Below are positions 40,201 through 47,563 of a stretch of DNA of 64,000 bases, piece by piece; within the stretch, counting starts at the first letter, position 1, and the number at the start of each line of letters is the position of its first letter. Made by a program: the position numbers and the translations under genes. Source of the stretch: MFD04580-c1 sp963702995 (GTDB lineage Bacteria > Planctomycetota > Phycisphaerae > Tepidisphaerales > Tepidisphaeraceae); contig OY969783.1 in assembly GCA_963702995.1 (NCBI GenBank), positions 2,666,001 through 2,730,000 of the forward strand. The letters run 5' to 3'. Below the pieces are notes generated by a model, which ran no database searches, had not been told where the DNA came from, and saw nothing but the letters and a program-made list of their open reading frames with translations.

Positions 40201-40245
40201 GTTGGAAGAGTCGTTCTTGGCAGGACCGTGGTTCGGATAGGACAT
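31255..40245 (-). CDS. Giant secreted fibronectin type III repeat protein with LEPR motif
   Basis: A 2996-residue surface protein. Near the N-terminus is LIEPLEPRQMLSA (about residues 28-40), the planctomycete LEPR sorting motif. Residues about 60-210 form a helical region with an internal duplication (IAKFQAKLTHEV ... AFAAHIAREGGTYAPM versus VKQFQAHLRHQV ... HFAATLASQGYVYTPI). From about 212 to the end I count 31 fibronectin type III domains of 81-93 residues. They alternate between an A type (YKIERS, PSPALTG, YYYRISA) and a B type (YLLESSxDGGTTWAT, TGLTADTxYxYRVSA, VTTLLAxPxGF), so the true repeat is an A-B dimer of about 180 residues. Likely adhesive or architectural. ATG at 40245 follows GAGGG. 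Confidence 0.93.
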   Translation of the reverse strand: MSYPNHGPAKNDSSNASSPVSPAARPALIEPLEPRQMLSATPAGKTVLPPADGITSHVVPLHAHATKADVIAARIAKFQAKLTHEVVKHPTLVNDVSFQQSISDQQTAFAAHIAREGGTYAPMTFTDIQLAAAAEEAARNAEHLAHEQAHIAAKVKQFQAHLRHQVAAHHKGVGGANLQREIDAEQAHFAATLASQGYVYTPISLFVGTTPNPSQPTVTGTAVSANEIDLSWTSVTNAQAYKLEVNTGSSWATLATPTGTTYAHLGLIADKVYQYRVTPLLASGPGTVSTSISVTTFLLPPSGFTAAAASATRVNLNWVAVTHATTYKIERSVNNTTWTALAPSPVLTGTNTSYADTTTLPGTTYYYRISATDAAGTSVPSAVLTVQTVAASPTLTATAVSNTEIDLTWNASTTAFSYKLERSANGGTTWATVVTQGGLTYNDTGLTTDTSYKYRVSAINGAGSSPVSTAATVATLLPSPTGVAALTYSSTRVDVSWNVVTHATGYKIERSADNTTWSALSPSPALTGTSTTYSDTTAVAGTQYYYRVSAIGAAGTSAPAAAVTATTLPAAPTLTATVSSATAVALSWAAVTGATSYKIETSTNGGSIWATLATQATLTYSNTGLTADRVYKYRVTAINATGASAPSATQTVTTLLPSPTGLSLSVVSSTSVKLTWVTLLDATSYKIERSLDQTTWTTVTPSPALSASSITYTDTGLTANTTYYYRLSGVDAAGTSAPCAALHALTLPTSPTLTAVPTSASQINLSWTAVVGISGFVLQRSADGGTTWASVATPTAATITYSDTGLTGDKQYKYRLSTTNATGNSAPSAVATATTWLAAPTGFTAAAASTTSIRLNWNSVTDATSLKIERSPDGTTWTALAPSPALAGTASTYTDTNLTAGTAYSYRITAINALGSSVASAVAQTSTLPVTPTLTATPISSTQINLSWTASTGASSYQLETSADGGANWSTLATQAGTTYNNTGLSLDTVYKYRITATSGSGASAVSPVITTTTLLAAAGGLTLTPLSATTMGLAWTPLFDATGYKLERSTDNTTWTAIVPSPALTGSSAAYTDTGLLGGTTYYYRISTVSGSGTTAPNSAVHALTAPAAPVLAGTVTSASAISLSWPAATGATSYLLETSADGGTTWTTLATQATLTYSHTGLTADSAHKYRVSAIDATGTSVASNVVTLTTMLGAPTGLAATVNSATRVTLSWAAVADATGYKIERSLDNTAWAALAPSPALTGSSTSYVDTTLAATHYYYRISAINAVGTSVTAAAVNVLTKPVAPVLTGTVTNAGATSLTWGTVASATSYVLEVSTDGGTTWATQATQATLTYAHTGLTADTAYSYRVSAANATGNSDPSNVLTLTTTLPAPSNFAATSPTATQVALSWTALAHATTYKIERSADLTTWAALAPASALTQSSNSYSDNTVVAGTTYHYRISATNAIGTSVTSAVVNILTLPAAPTLTAAVFSANQVNLSWTASTGATSYLLEYSTDGGTTWSTLAVPTTTTYSHMNLTSDTSYKYRVSATDATGNSVASAPQSVTTLLATPGTFTAVANTTTATTVDMTWAAVTHATTYRIDRSTDNANFTALTISPALAGTATSYSDTTASPGTVYYYRLAATNANGLSAYSPTLKVLTLPARPTLTATPASATSMTLAWAAVPGASSYLLETSTDGTTWTTLATQAGLTYSNTGLTADTAYQYRLTAINATGSSQVSTVVTSTTILVAPSGVSATASATAPTEIDLAWTAVTHATNYKIERSTDQTTWTTLVPSPALTGGSAAYADTTCLASTTYYYRVSAIDASGTSAPAAAVHALTIPIAPTLTAVAASSTSVSLSWTAVPGALTYTAEISTDGTNWTSVVTQAGLTATKTGLTADNAYIFRVRATNSTGDSPNSATRTVTTPLLAPTNITVAASTTVPAEVDMNWNGYIHATSYKIERSLDGTTWVTLAPNPALTGTTLSYVDTSVAPGTSYSYRFSTINANGVSAPSATFTATTLPVAPALTATVASATVVNLSWPASHGSTTYTLEQSTDGTTWASIATGLITSYSNTGLTADTQYQYRVRATDATGDSPNSNVATVTTLLASPAGFTATPNTTTPTEIDLAWTAVTHATTYKIERSQDQVIWTTLAPSPALIGSSATYADTSVLAGTQYHYRISAINANGASAVTAVAHPLTIPAAPHLTATVSSATAVALNWNAVKSATGYLVEDSSDGGTTWATVTTTPNASTTAASLTADTAYQFRVSAINATGNSPASNVQSVTTLLAAPTGFGATASTTVATEIDLAWTAVTHATNYKIERSTDQTLWTTLSPSPALTGSSAAYNDTTALAGTTYYYRISAIDAAGTSAPAAAAHALTIPATPTLTATVASATSVDLSWNAVTGATGYTLESSPDGTTWTGIATQAGTTYTNTGLTADTSYQYRVKATDATGNSPTSAVQTVTTLLASVTGFTATATTGSSTSMDLAWTAVTHATNYLIERSIDGVNWSTLTPSPALSGSSATYADTGLLAGTTYYYRLSAINANGTSAATTAVHTITRSATPAATAAAVSATEVDLAWTPSLGATGYLIESSSDGGTTWATVTTATGLTYANTGLTADTSYQYRVSAVNASGNSAPSSVQTVSTLLLAPAGFTATPSTTVPTEIDLAWTAVTHASNYLIERSPNGVLWTTLSPSPALTGTSHAYADTSVAAGTSYYYRISAIGTAGTSAPTTPAQTLSIPAAPTVTTKVVSATEIDLAWNNVKSATSYIVESSTDGTTWTQLGTPTAALYANTGLTADTAYQYRVTAVNATGNSPTSSVVTASTLLAAPSGFTVTAVSGSEVDLAWTAVTHATNYLIEVSTDNVSFTAITPSPALTGSSHAFADMTVTPATQYYYRISSVNGAGTSASTAATGVFTPLAAPTGLTATAVSATQINLAWDSITDPSLTSWIIQSSSDGTTWANYGSVSSSQTSASIFGLTTATTYYYRLIAVNSGGNSAASAPAHTTTM

Positions 40246-40556
40246 CGCGCCCTCTTGTCAGTTTGTTGTCACGCGCCGGATGAACACAGGCCGGGTACGA
40301 AAGACCGGCAACCGCTGCTTCCGCTGTGTCCGAGCATCGGACGATCGGTGGCGCGAGATTACATCCGTTACAACTGGTAAAGAGGTGCCCCCAAAGCGGC
40401 GGGCAGCCTGAGGTGCGCGGGGTGCGGAGCGATCGGCGGCACGCGATGTGTGATCGGTCGCGGGATCAGTATCGTCAGCTCTATCCCTATCGGACCACGA
40501 CATGGCACGGCCGCGGCACGGTCAACAGACGCCCGTGACCTCGGGTATTGCTCGAT
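40246..40556. other. Divergent intergenic region between giant repeat gene and DUF1552 gene
   Basis: About 310 bp holding promoters for two divergent genes. Nothing coding was recognised. No obvious -35/-10 pair or operator stands out. Confidence 0.5.
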
Positions 40557-41903
40557 ATGTCGCGTGCCCTCTCCCGCCGTACTTTCCTTCGCGCCGCCGG
40601 TGTCAGCCTGGCGCTCCCGATGCTCGACGCCATGTCCCCGGCGATCGGCCGCGCCGCACAAGGCGCCGCACCCGCACAAGGCGCGGCACCCGCCCCAGGC
40701 GCGGCACCCGCTACAGGCGCGGCGCCGGCGCTGACGGGCAAGCCGCGGCGGATGATCGCCATCGAGACGAACATGGGGATCCTGCCGCGCTACTTCTTCC
40801 CCAGCGCGGCGGGCAAGGCCTATGAGCCTTCGCCTTATCTGAGCCTGCTGAAGGATCATCTGGCCGACACGACCGTTTTTTCCGGCGTGTCGCACCCGGA
40901 AGTGGACGGCGGGCACCAGGCGGAGACGGCGTTCCTCACGGCAACCCCCCACCCTGGCCGCGGCGGGTTCAAGAACACCGTCTCGCTCGACCAATACGCG
41001 GCCGAGCAGATCGGCATCCTCACCCGTTTCCCCTCTATGACGCTGCTTGTCAGCAGCGAGACCCATCAGAGCCTGTCATTCACACGCGGCGGCGTGATGA
41101 TCCCTGGCGAGCGAAGCCCGGCGAAGCTCTTCGAGCAGATGTTCATGCAGGGCAGCGCCAAGGAGATCGAGGCCGCCACGCAGCAGCTTCAGACCGGCCG
41201 CAGCATCCTGGACGCGGTGGGCGACCGGGCGAAGGGGCTGCAGCGGTCCGTCGGCCGCCGCGACAACGAGCGGCTCGACCAATACTTCACCAGCGTGCGC
41301 GAGCTGGAGAAGCGGCTGGTCGTCTCCGAGGAGTGGGAGCACAAGCCCAAGCCCCGCGCTCCCGGCGCCAAGCCCACGGACATCACCGACATGAACGAGC
41401 TGATCGCCCGCACGCGGCTCATGTACGAGCTGGCGCGAATGGCGCTCGAATCCGACTCCACGCGGCTCATCACCCTCTTCATCAACACCGCTTCAGTGGT
41501 CCCCAAAATCGCCGGCGTCAAGAGCGAGACCCACTCGCTCACCCACCACGGCAACCGCCCGGAGAAACTGGACGAGCTGCGCCGCATCGAAGAAGCGCAG
41601 TTCACCGCCCTCGACGAGCTGCTTACCGGCCTGCGCGGCGTAAAAGAGGAAGGCGAGCCGATGCTCGACCGGACGATGGTGCTATACGGCACCTGCATGG
41701 GCAACGCCAACGCCCATTCCAACGACAACCTCCCCGTGCTCCTCGCCGGCGGCGGCTTCAAGCACGCCGGTCATCTCGCGTTCGACGCGAAAAAGAACTA
41801 TCCCCTCCCGAACCTGTACGTCAGCATGCTCCAGCGCCTGGGGATTGAGTCGGATCGGTTCGCATCGAGCACGGGGACGATGCGCGGCCTTGAGCTGGCG
41901 TAG
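40557..41903 (+). CDS. DUF1552 domain protein, intact, with Ala/Pro/Gly tandem repeat
   Basis: A 448-residue exported protein. SRRTFLRAAGVSLALPMLDA is a twin-arginine-type signal. After the predicted cut comes a four-unit GAAPAxG repeat (about residues 37-58), matched by a 21-bp tandem repeat in the DNA. The family core follows: VFSGVSHPEVDGGHQ, AEQIGIL, LDQYFTSVRELEKRL, ELARMALESDSTRLITLF and THHGNRPEKL. The ATG at 40557 is preferred over TTG three codons earlier. Here the DUF1552 gene precedes its DUF1592 partner, the reverse of the two other loci, and a repeat remnant lies between them. Confidence 0.94.
   Translation: MSRALSRRTFLRAAGVSLALPMLDAMSPAIGRAAQGAAPAQGAAPAPGAAPATGAAPALTGKPRRMIAIETNMGILPRYFFPSAAGKAYEPSPYLSLLKDHLADTTVFSGVSHPEVDGGHQAETAFLTATPHPGRGGFKNTVSLDQYAAEQIGILTRFPSMTLLVSSETHQSLSFTRGGVMIPGERSPAKLFEQMFMQGSAKEIEAATQQLQTGRSILDAVGDRAKGLQRSVGRRDNERLDQYFTSVRELEKRLVVSEEWEHKPKPRAPGAKPTDITDMNELIARTRLMYELARMALESDSTRLITLFINTASVVPKIAGVKSETHSLTHHGNRPEKLDELRRIEEAQFTALDELLTGLRGVKEEGEPMLDRTMVLYGTCMGNANAHSNDNLPVLLAGGGFKHAGHLAFDAKKNYPLPNLYVSMLQRLGIESDRFASSTGTMRGLELA
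40669..40732. repeat. 21-bp in-gene tandem repeat coding GAAPAxG
   Basis: Three to four head-to-tail copies of a unit close to GGCGCGGCACCCGCxxCA within the DUF1552 gene. They encode a flexible linker just after the signal peptide. Copy number may vary between strains. Confidence 0.75.
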
Positions 41904-41968
41904 CGAATCGGGTTGCCGGCCCAGTCACGGCGCCCTTCGGTGCCCGCGCGAGCGCGAACCACGACCCG

Positions 41969-42101
41969 GTTAAAATCCGAAGCATCAAATCCGAAGGAAG
42001 GACCAAGGGGAAAGGAGAAGAAGAAACCGAGCCACGACGGCCGCAACGGTTTCTTCTTTAGCCTTATCTGAATTTCCTTGATATTCCCTGCTTCGGATGT
42101 C
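41969..42101. repeat. Remnant of the MITE-like repeat (copy C)
   Basis: Carries the family interior: TTAAAATCCGAAGCATCAAA near 41969 and, about 110 bp on, an inverted partner ending CTGCTTCGGATGTC. The terminal AACACTACAGCGCT ends are missing. It sits in the gap between the third DUF1552 gene and its DUF1592 partner. Confidence 0.65.
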
Positions 42102-42130
42102 TTTTCTTCATCGCCGATAGGTGTCTCCGC

Positions 42131-44695
42131 ATGAAGTTCCGAATCGCGCTACTCGGGCTGGTGTTCGCCGCGCCCGCTCACGCCCAGGACGCCCGCAAGG
42201 CGTTCCTCTCCGACCACTGCATCGAGTGCCACGACGCCGACACGCACAAGGGGGACCTCGACCTGACAGCCCTCTCGGCTGACGTCTCAAAGGCGGACGC
42301 CTTCTCGCGCTGGGTGAAGGTCTACGACCGCGTCCGCGATGGCGAAATGCCTCCGAAGAAAAAAAAGCGGCCGCCCGAGCCGGCGACCAACGCTCTCCTC
42401 GCCGACCTCCGCAAAGACCTCACCGCCGCCGCCCTCGCCCGCCGCGGGGAGGAAGGGCGGGCCACCGATCGACGGCTCGGCCGCGACGAATACCAGAACA
42501 CCCTCCGCGACCTGCTCGCCCTGCCGGGGCTCGACGTATCCGACCTGCTTCCCGATGACGGTTCGGTGGCCGGGTTCGACAAGTCGGCGGCCGCCCTCGA
42601 CGTCTCCCACGTGCAGCTCGCCAAGTACCTCGAAGCGGCCAACCACGCACTGGACGTCGCGATCGCCACCCGCCCGACGCCGCCGGAAACCTACTCGGCC
42701 CACATGTACGCGTCCGAGTGCTACGACTTCAAGATCGTCCTGAGCAACGGCGACGCCGCTCTGATGACCGCCGATTACCGCGCCGACCTCGACGCTATCC
42801 CCCTCATCCGCGACAAGAAAGGCGTCACCCTCCGCGAGATGGAGCAGTCCGGCGCGACCACCAAAGGGGACGCGACCGCCGTCTTCCGTCACGAGGACTG
42901 CGCCTTCCGGCCCCGCTTCGATCATTTCGCGCCGATCTACCCGGGCCTTTACCGTTTCAAAACATCCCTCTGGAGCCTCACGTGGGACAAGGGGAAGGTC
43001 GAGCCGGCGCAGGGCACCCAGGCCGCCTGGCTCAAGTCCGGGCCGCGGCTGCTGGGGTATTTCGACGCCCCCTCCCTCACGCCCGCCGTTCACGAGTTCA
43101 CGGCCTGGATGAACCCGGGCGAGTACGTCACCTTCAACGCCGCCTCGCTGAAGCACGTCCGCGTCTCCGAGCGCCAGGGCCGCTCGGCCGAATACGTCGG
43201 CCCCGGAATCGCCATCGACTGGCTCGACGTCGAAGGCCCGATCAGCCCGCAGTGGCCGCCGGAGGGGCATCGCCGCCTGTTTGGCGACCTGCCGATCGTG
43301 GCCTACGACGCGGCCATGGGCAGCCCGCCGCCCCGCCAGCCGCTCAAGCAGCTTCGCCCCGGCGCCAAGCCCTCTCCACAGCGGCCAAGCCGAAACGACC
43401 CGGCGACCTACACCGTCACCACCAAAACCCCCGACGACGATGCGCGCCGACTGCTGACGGCGTTCATGAACCGCGCCTTCCGTCACCCCGCCCCCGAATC
43501 CGAAATCGCACGCTACTTCGCACTCTACCGCCAGGCGGCCGATCGCAAAACCACCTTCGAAGAGGCGATGCGTACCGCCTACCTCGGCGTCCTCTGCTCG
43601 CCCGACTTCCTCTACCTGCGCGCCGAGCCGGGGAAGCTCGACGATTACGCGCTCGCGTCGCGCCTGAGCTATTTTCTCTGGGATTCGATGCCGGATGACG
43701 CCCTGATCGACACCGCCCGCGCAGGCAAGCTTCACGACGCGGCCGAGCTGCACCGCCAGGTCAACCGGATGCTGGACGATCCGCGGTCCGAACGGTTCAT
43801 CGAGCACTTCCTCGCCCGGTGGCTCAACCTGCGCGATATTGACGCGACATCGCCCGACACGAAGCTCTACCCCGAATTCTCCCCCTACCTCCGCGATTCA
43901 ATGGTTCAGGAAACCCAGTCCTACTTCCGCAAGATGGTCCACGAGGACTTGGGCATCGAGCGGCTGGTCGCCAGCGACTTCACCTTCGCCAACGCCCCGC
44001 TCGCCAGGCTTTATGGCATCGACGGCGTGGACGGCTCGGTGCTGCATGAAGTGAAGCTGCTCCCTGAATGCCATCGCGGCGGGATTCTCACCCAGGCCAG
44101 CGTGCTGAAGGTCACCGCCAACGGCACTGTCACCTCTCCCGTCAAGCGCGGCGCGTGGGTGCTCGACCGGGCGCTGGGCACGCCGCCCGAGCCGCCCCCG
44201 CCGAGCATCCCGGCGATCGACCCCGACGTTCGCGGCGCGACAACCATCCGCCAGCAGCTCGACAAGCACCGGTCCGACGTCTCCTGCGCCGCCTGCCACG
44301 CCCACATCGATCCGCCCGGATTTGCCCTGGAAAGCTTCGACGTCATCGGCGGCTATCGCGAGCGATACCGCTCCGTCGGCGAAGGCGATGTCGTGACGAT
44401 CAACGGTAAAGAAGCCCCCTACCGCCTCGCCCTGCCGGTGGACTGTGCGGGAGTGACCCCCGACGGCCACCCTTTCCGCAACATCGACGAGTTCCGAACC
44501 CTGCTGCTCGAACGCCCCGAGAAGCTCAGCCGCGCTCTGGCCTCTAAGCTCCTGCTCTACGCCACCGGCGCCGAGGTTGATTTCGCCGACCGTGCCGCCG
44601 TGGACGCCATCGTCGATCAAAACCGCGCCCAGCACTTCGGCGTCCGCAGTCTGATCCACGACGTTGTCGCCAGCGACGCGTTCCTCAACAAGTGA
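42131..44695 (+). CDS. DUF1587/DUF1592/DUF1588/DUF1585 cytochrome-type protein, intact
   Basis: An unbroken 854-residue copy, useful as the reference for the two frameshifted ones. It has a signal peptide (1-18), heme motif CIECH (about 29-33), DUF1587 (RLGRDEYQNTLRDLLALPGL), an extended insert with beta-strand character (about 185-415), DUF1595 (LTAFMNRAFRHPAPESEIAR), DUF1592 (YALASRLSYFLWDSMPDDAL), DUF1588 (GGILTQASVLKVTANGTVTS and CAACH) and DUF1585. Two CxxCH motifs fit c-type heme attachment outside the cytoplasm. The reaction is unknown. It follows the DUF1552 gene by about 230 bp on the same strand. Confidence 0.95.
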   Translation: MKFRIALLGLVFAAPAHAQDARKAFLSDHCIECHDADTHKGDLDLTALSADVSKADAFSRWVKVYDRVRDGEMPPKKKKRPPEPATNALLADLRKDLTAAALARRGEEGRATDRRLGRDEYQNTLRDLLALPGLDVSDLLPDDGSVAGFDKSAAALDVSHVQLAKYLEAANHALDVAIATRPTPPETYSAHMYASECYDFKIVLSNGDAALMTADYRADLDAIPLIRDKKGVTLREMEQSGATTKGDATAVFRHEDCAFRPRFDHFAPIYPGLYRFKTSLWSLTWDKGKVEPAQGTQAAWLKSGPRLLGYFDAPSLTPAVHEFTAWMNPGEYVTFNAASLKHVRVSERQGRSAEYVGPGIAIDWLDVEGPISPQWPPEGHRRLFGDLPIVAYDAAMGSPPPRQPLKQLRPGAKPSPQRPSRNDPATYTVTTKTPDDDARRLLTAFMNRAFRHPAPESEIARYFALYRQAADRKTTFEEAMRTAYLGVLCSPDFLYLRAEPGKLDDYALASRLSYFLWDSMPDDALIDTARAGKLHDAAELHRQVNRMLDDPRSERFIEHFLARWLNLRDIDATSPDTKLYPEFSPYLRDSMVQETQSYFRKMVHEDLGIERLVASDFTFANAPLARLYGIDGVDGSVLHEVKLLPECHRGGILTQASVLKVTANGTVTSPVKRGAWVLDRALGTPPEPPPPSIPAIDPDVRGATTIRQQLDKHRSDVSCAACHAHIDPPGFALESFDVIGGYRERYRSVGEGDVVTINGKEAPYRLALPVDCAGVTPDGHPFRNIDEFRTLLLERPEKLSRALASKLLLYATGAEVDFADRAAVDAIVDQNRAQHFGVRSLIHDVVASDAFLNK

Positions 44696-44998
44696 ACGAG
44701 CCCAAAGGAGGGCGAGCACCGCGTGCCGCCGCGGCCTCCGCGAGCCGCGAGGCAGTGCCTTCCCACATCGCGGCTCCCGTCAGCGGCACGCAATGAGTGC
44801 CCTACCGTCACCGCCGCCGCCGAGAGAGGTTGGGAGAGGGAGGGCGGTAAGGACGAGGCGGAACGGCGTCGTGAGACCGGCGCTTCGACTTGTCCGAGCG
44901 CCCATATCAATGACGGCGGCCGCCCCCTGGAGAGGGGGCGGCCGCTTCTGGCTGCTTCGATGGCAGGACCCGCCGTCGCGGGTCGGCGCCGAGCCCTT
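44696..44998. other. Convergent intergenic region with strong hairpin
   Basis: About 300 bp between convergent DUF1592 and rpsA genes. The only structure seen is the GC-rich hairpin at 44916-44945. No small gene was found. Confidence 0.6.
44916..44945. terminator. GC-rich hairpin 3' of rpsA
   Basis: A perfect 13-bp stem GCGGCCGCCCCCT/AGGGGGCGGCCGC with loop GGAG, about 55 bp beyond the rpsA stop and 220 bp beyond the DUF1592 stop. On the plus strand it is followed by TTCTGGCTGCTTCG, not a proper T-run. It probably terminates both convergent transcripts. Confidence 0.7.
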
Positions 44999-46762
44999 TT
45001 ACTGACCGATCTTGAGATCGCCGAGGCCGGTGGACTGTTCGCCACCTTCCAGGCCGCCGCGGAGGCCGCGCTTTTCGGCGCGTTCCGCGCGCTTCTCTTC
45101 GCGCTGCACCTCTTCGGCCGCCCACTGGGCACGCTTGAGCGACAGGCCGATCTTGCGCTCTTCGCTGTCCACGCGGAGGATCTTGACTTCGACCTCCTGG
45201 CCGACCTTGACCGAATCCTCGGGCTTCTCGACCTTCTGGTCGCTGATCTCGCTGATGTGGAGCAGGCCTTCCAGGCCCGGCTCCAGCTCCACGAAAACGC
45301 CGAAATTCGCGATCTTGGTGACCGTGCCATGAACCACCATGCCCGGGCGGTAGTTGGCCGGGATGACGGTCGTCCACGGGTCTTCCTGCATCTGCTTCAG
45401 GCCCAGCGCGATACGCTGCTTTTCCTGATCGACGCTCAGAACGACGGCCGACACGGATTCGCCCTTCTTGAGCACTTCCGACGGATGGCCGATCTTCTTG
45501 GTCCAGGAAAGGTCCGAGACGTGCAGAAGCCCGTCGATCCCTTCCTCGATCTCCACGAACGCGCCGTAGTTGGCGATGTTGCGGACCTTCCCCTCGATGA
45601 CCGAGCCGGGCGGGTACTTCTCGGCGACGCGCTCCCAGGGGTTCTCCTCGACCTGCTTCATGCCGAGCGAGATTTCCTGCTTGTCCTTGTTGATCTCCAG
45701 GACCTTGACCTTGACCTTCTGGTTCGGCTGAACCACCTCGCTGGGGTGGTTGATCCGCTTGGTCCAGGACATCTCGGAGATGTGGACGAGCCCTTCAACG
45801 CCCTCTTCGAGCTTGCAGAAGGCGCCGTACGACATGATGTTGACCACTTCGGCGTCGTGAACGCTGCCGACGGGGTACTTGGTCTCGATGTTCTCCCAGG
45901 GGGACGCGTCTTTCTGCTTGAGCCCCAGCGCGATCTTTTCCTTGTCCTTGTCGATCTGCAGGACCTTGACCTCGATCTCCTGGTCGATCTTGAGGATGTC
46001 GCTGGGGTGGTTGAGGCGGCCCCACGACATGTCCGTGATGTGCAGAAGCCCGTCGATCCCGCCAAGGTCGATGAACGCGCCGAAGTCGGCGATGTTCTTG
46101 ACCGTCCCCTTGACGACCTCGCCCACCTTGAGGCGGTCGAGCGTCTCCTTTTTCTGGCGGATGCGCTCCTCTTCGATCAGTTTTCGGCGGCTGATGACGA
46201 TATTGCGGCGTTCCTCGTCGATCTTCAGGATCAGCGCGTCGATGTTGCGGCCGATCCAGTCCGAAATCTCGCCCGGGCGGCGGATATCGACCTGGCTCGC
46301 CGGCAGGAAGACCGGCACGCCGATGTCCACGAGCAGGCCACCCTTGATCTTCTTGGTGACCTTGCCGGAGACCGGGTCCCCTTCCTTCTTGCTCTTCATG
46401 ATGGCTTCCCAGTTGATGATGCGATCAGCTTTGCGCTTGCTGATCTTCACCAGACCGGTATCGCCTTCGACGTCTTCGAGCAGGACGCGCACTTCGGTGC
46501 CGACGGTGACGAGATCGGGCTCGTCGAATTCGTTTCGCTCCAGGATGCCTTCACTCTTGAGCCCCAGCTCGACGACGAAATCGTCGCCGGCGGTGCTGCT
46601 CACGCGGCCCTTGATGATGGCGCCGGGCGTGAAGTCCTGAACCTCGTCACTCTTGATGAGCTTGCTAAGGTCATCGGCCGCGTCGCCCAGGGCGAGGGCA
46701 ACCGCCGAGTTGACCTCGTCATCAAGGTCGCCGAGGGAATTGATCAGATTGTAATCGACCAT
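44999..46762 (-). CDS. rpsA: 30S ribosomal protein S1
   Basis: RNA-binding ribosomal protein that helps recruit mRNA to the 30S subunit, 587 residues. Six S1 (OB-fold) domains are visible, spaced by about 85 residues; the later ones show the repeated pattern GxVxxIxxFGAFVxLxxGxxGLLHxSxxSW (for instance NIADFGAFIDLGGIDGLLHI and NIANYGAFVEIEEGIDGLLH). The acidic N-terminus and charged C-terminal tail are usual. The start at 46762 (MVDYNLINSLGD) is chosen over an in-frame extension to 46936, whose residues look non-coding. A 744-residue frame on the opposite strand is a shadow of this gene. It diverges from the DEAD-box helicase gene. Confidence 0.97.
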   Translation of the reverse strand: MVDYNLINSLGDLDDEVNSAVALALGDAADDLSKLIKSDEVQDFTPGAIIKGRVSSTAGDDFVVELGLKSEGILERNEFDEPDLVTVGTEVRVLLEDVEGDTGLVKISKRKADRIINWEAIMKSKKEGDPVSGKVTKKIKGGLLVDIGVPVFLPASQVDIRRPGEISDWIGRNIDALILKIDEERRNIVISRRKLIEEERIRQKKETLDRLKVGEVVKGTVKNIADFGAFIDLGGIDGLLHITDMSWGRLNHPSDILKIDQEIEVKVLQIDKDKEKIALGLKQKDASPWENIETKYPVGSVHDAEVVNIMSYGAFCKLEEGVEGLVHISEMSWTKRINHPSEVVQPNQKVKVKVLEINKDKQEISLGMKQVEENPWERVAEKYPPGSVIEGKVRNIANYGAFVEIEEGIDGLLHVSDLSWTKKIGHPSEVLKKGESVSAVVLSVDQEKQRIALGLKQMQEDPWTTVIPANYRPGMVVHGTVTKIANFGVFVELEPGLEGLLHISEISDQKVEKPEDSVKVGQEVEVKILRVDSEERKIGLSLKRAQWAAEEVQREEKRAERAEKRGLRGGLEGGEQSTGLGDLKIGQ

Positions 46763-47312
46763 AGAACGTGTGTGGGGCCGGCCGTCAGGGCCGCGCCCGA
46801 ACCTTGTAGTGTCGTGGCCAGTGGTAATCAGACGATGTGGCGAGGCCGAACAGCCCGCAAAACCGCCCTGAAAATCGCCGACGTCCACGTGTCGCCGGCG
46901 CTCCGTTGTTTTTCGCCGGGGCGGACGCCCGCCCACGTGGCGAACCCGGGATTATAGGGCGATATGGGCAGGATCACAAGGCCTTGCCGTCACCGCGTTG
47001 ACGTCTTGACGTCATCGTTGAGGTTCAGGCCCGCCGCTCTTCGCGAAAGGCGGGCTCTTCAAAGGCTGCGGCATGGCTCCGACGATAGAGCGCACCGCAG
47101 AAGACCGCCCGATGCGGAAGTAAGCGTCGGCATCGACTCGGGCGACCTTGCGAGACTTGGAGTCGCCATTTCAACGAGCGACGGCGGACGGAGTGCGCCT
47201 GCTACTTTACAACCTGCCTCGCCGCAGTCCGCGCCGAGTGGGCCGCTCCATCTGAATCAGTGGGCGCGCTTGCGAATCAACCTGCCGGCGGTGTCATCGA
47301 CGACGCAAAATG

Positions 47313-47374
47313 CCCGCCGGTGGGGGCACCAGCGGCACGTCGGATGGCATCGCCGCGCCCCCGCAATCTTGCCT
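47313..47374. repeat. CCCGCCGGTGxGGGCACC repeat, copy 1
   Basis: Closely matches 50179-50238: both read CCCGCCGGTG, GGGCACC, GCGGCACGTCGGAT, then TCGCCGCGC and CCGCAA-TTGC. It is non-coding. Copy 2 is preceded by an inverted partner, making a hairpin. Confidence 0.7.
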
Positions 47375-47409
47375 GGAACGGACCACTAGGACCAGGCCAA
47401 AGTAGCAGT

Positions 47410-47563
47410 CACACTCCGTGTGCCGTAGCCCTGGCCCTTGCGTCTCAAGCAATCGGGTTCGCCTCGGGGCCGAACAAGGCGCAAGGCAAAAGCTGACCTC
47501 CGGGGGGTCGATGTGGCGGCCCGGCGAGTCCTCTCTCCTGCGGGCCACGGCACACGGAGTGTG
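47410..47563. repeat. Perfect 17-bp inverted repeat flanking 120 bp
   Basis: CACACTCCGTGTGCCGT at 47410-47426 and its exact reverse complement at 47547-47563. Similarity continues imperfectly on the inner side (AGCCCTGGCCC versus GGGCC). The enclosed 120 bp has no recognisable gene. Confidence 0.75.

Noticed and set aside
31255..40245. Repeats in the giant gene considered as a CRISPR or satellite array
   Set aside because: The repeats are long, coding, diverged at third positions and in frame; there are no constant short repeats with unique spacers.
42287..43807. A 506-codon frame opposite the third DUF1592 gene
   Set aside because: Antisense shadow of an intact domain protein with no start signal.
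44723..46957. A 744-codon open frame opposite rpsA
   Set aside because: It mirrors ribosomal protein S1, whose six domains are unmistakable; it has no ribosome binding site and its composition is a GC-rich antisense artefact.
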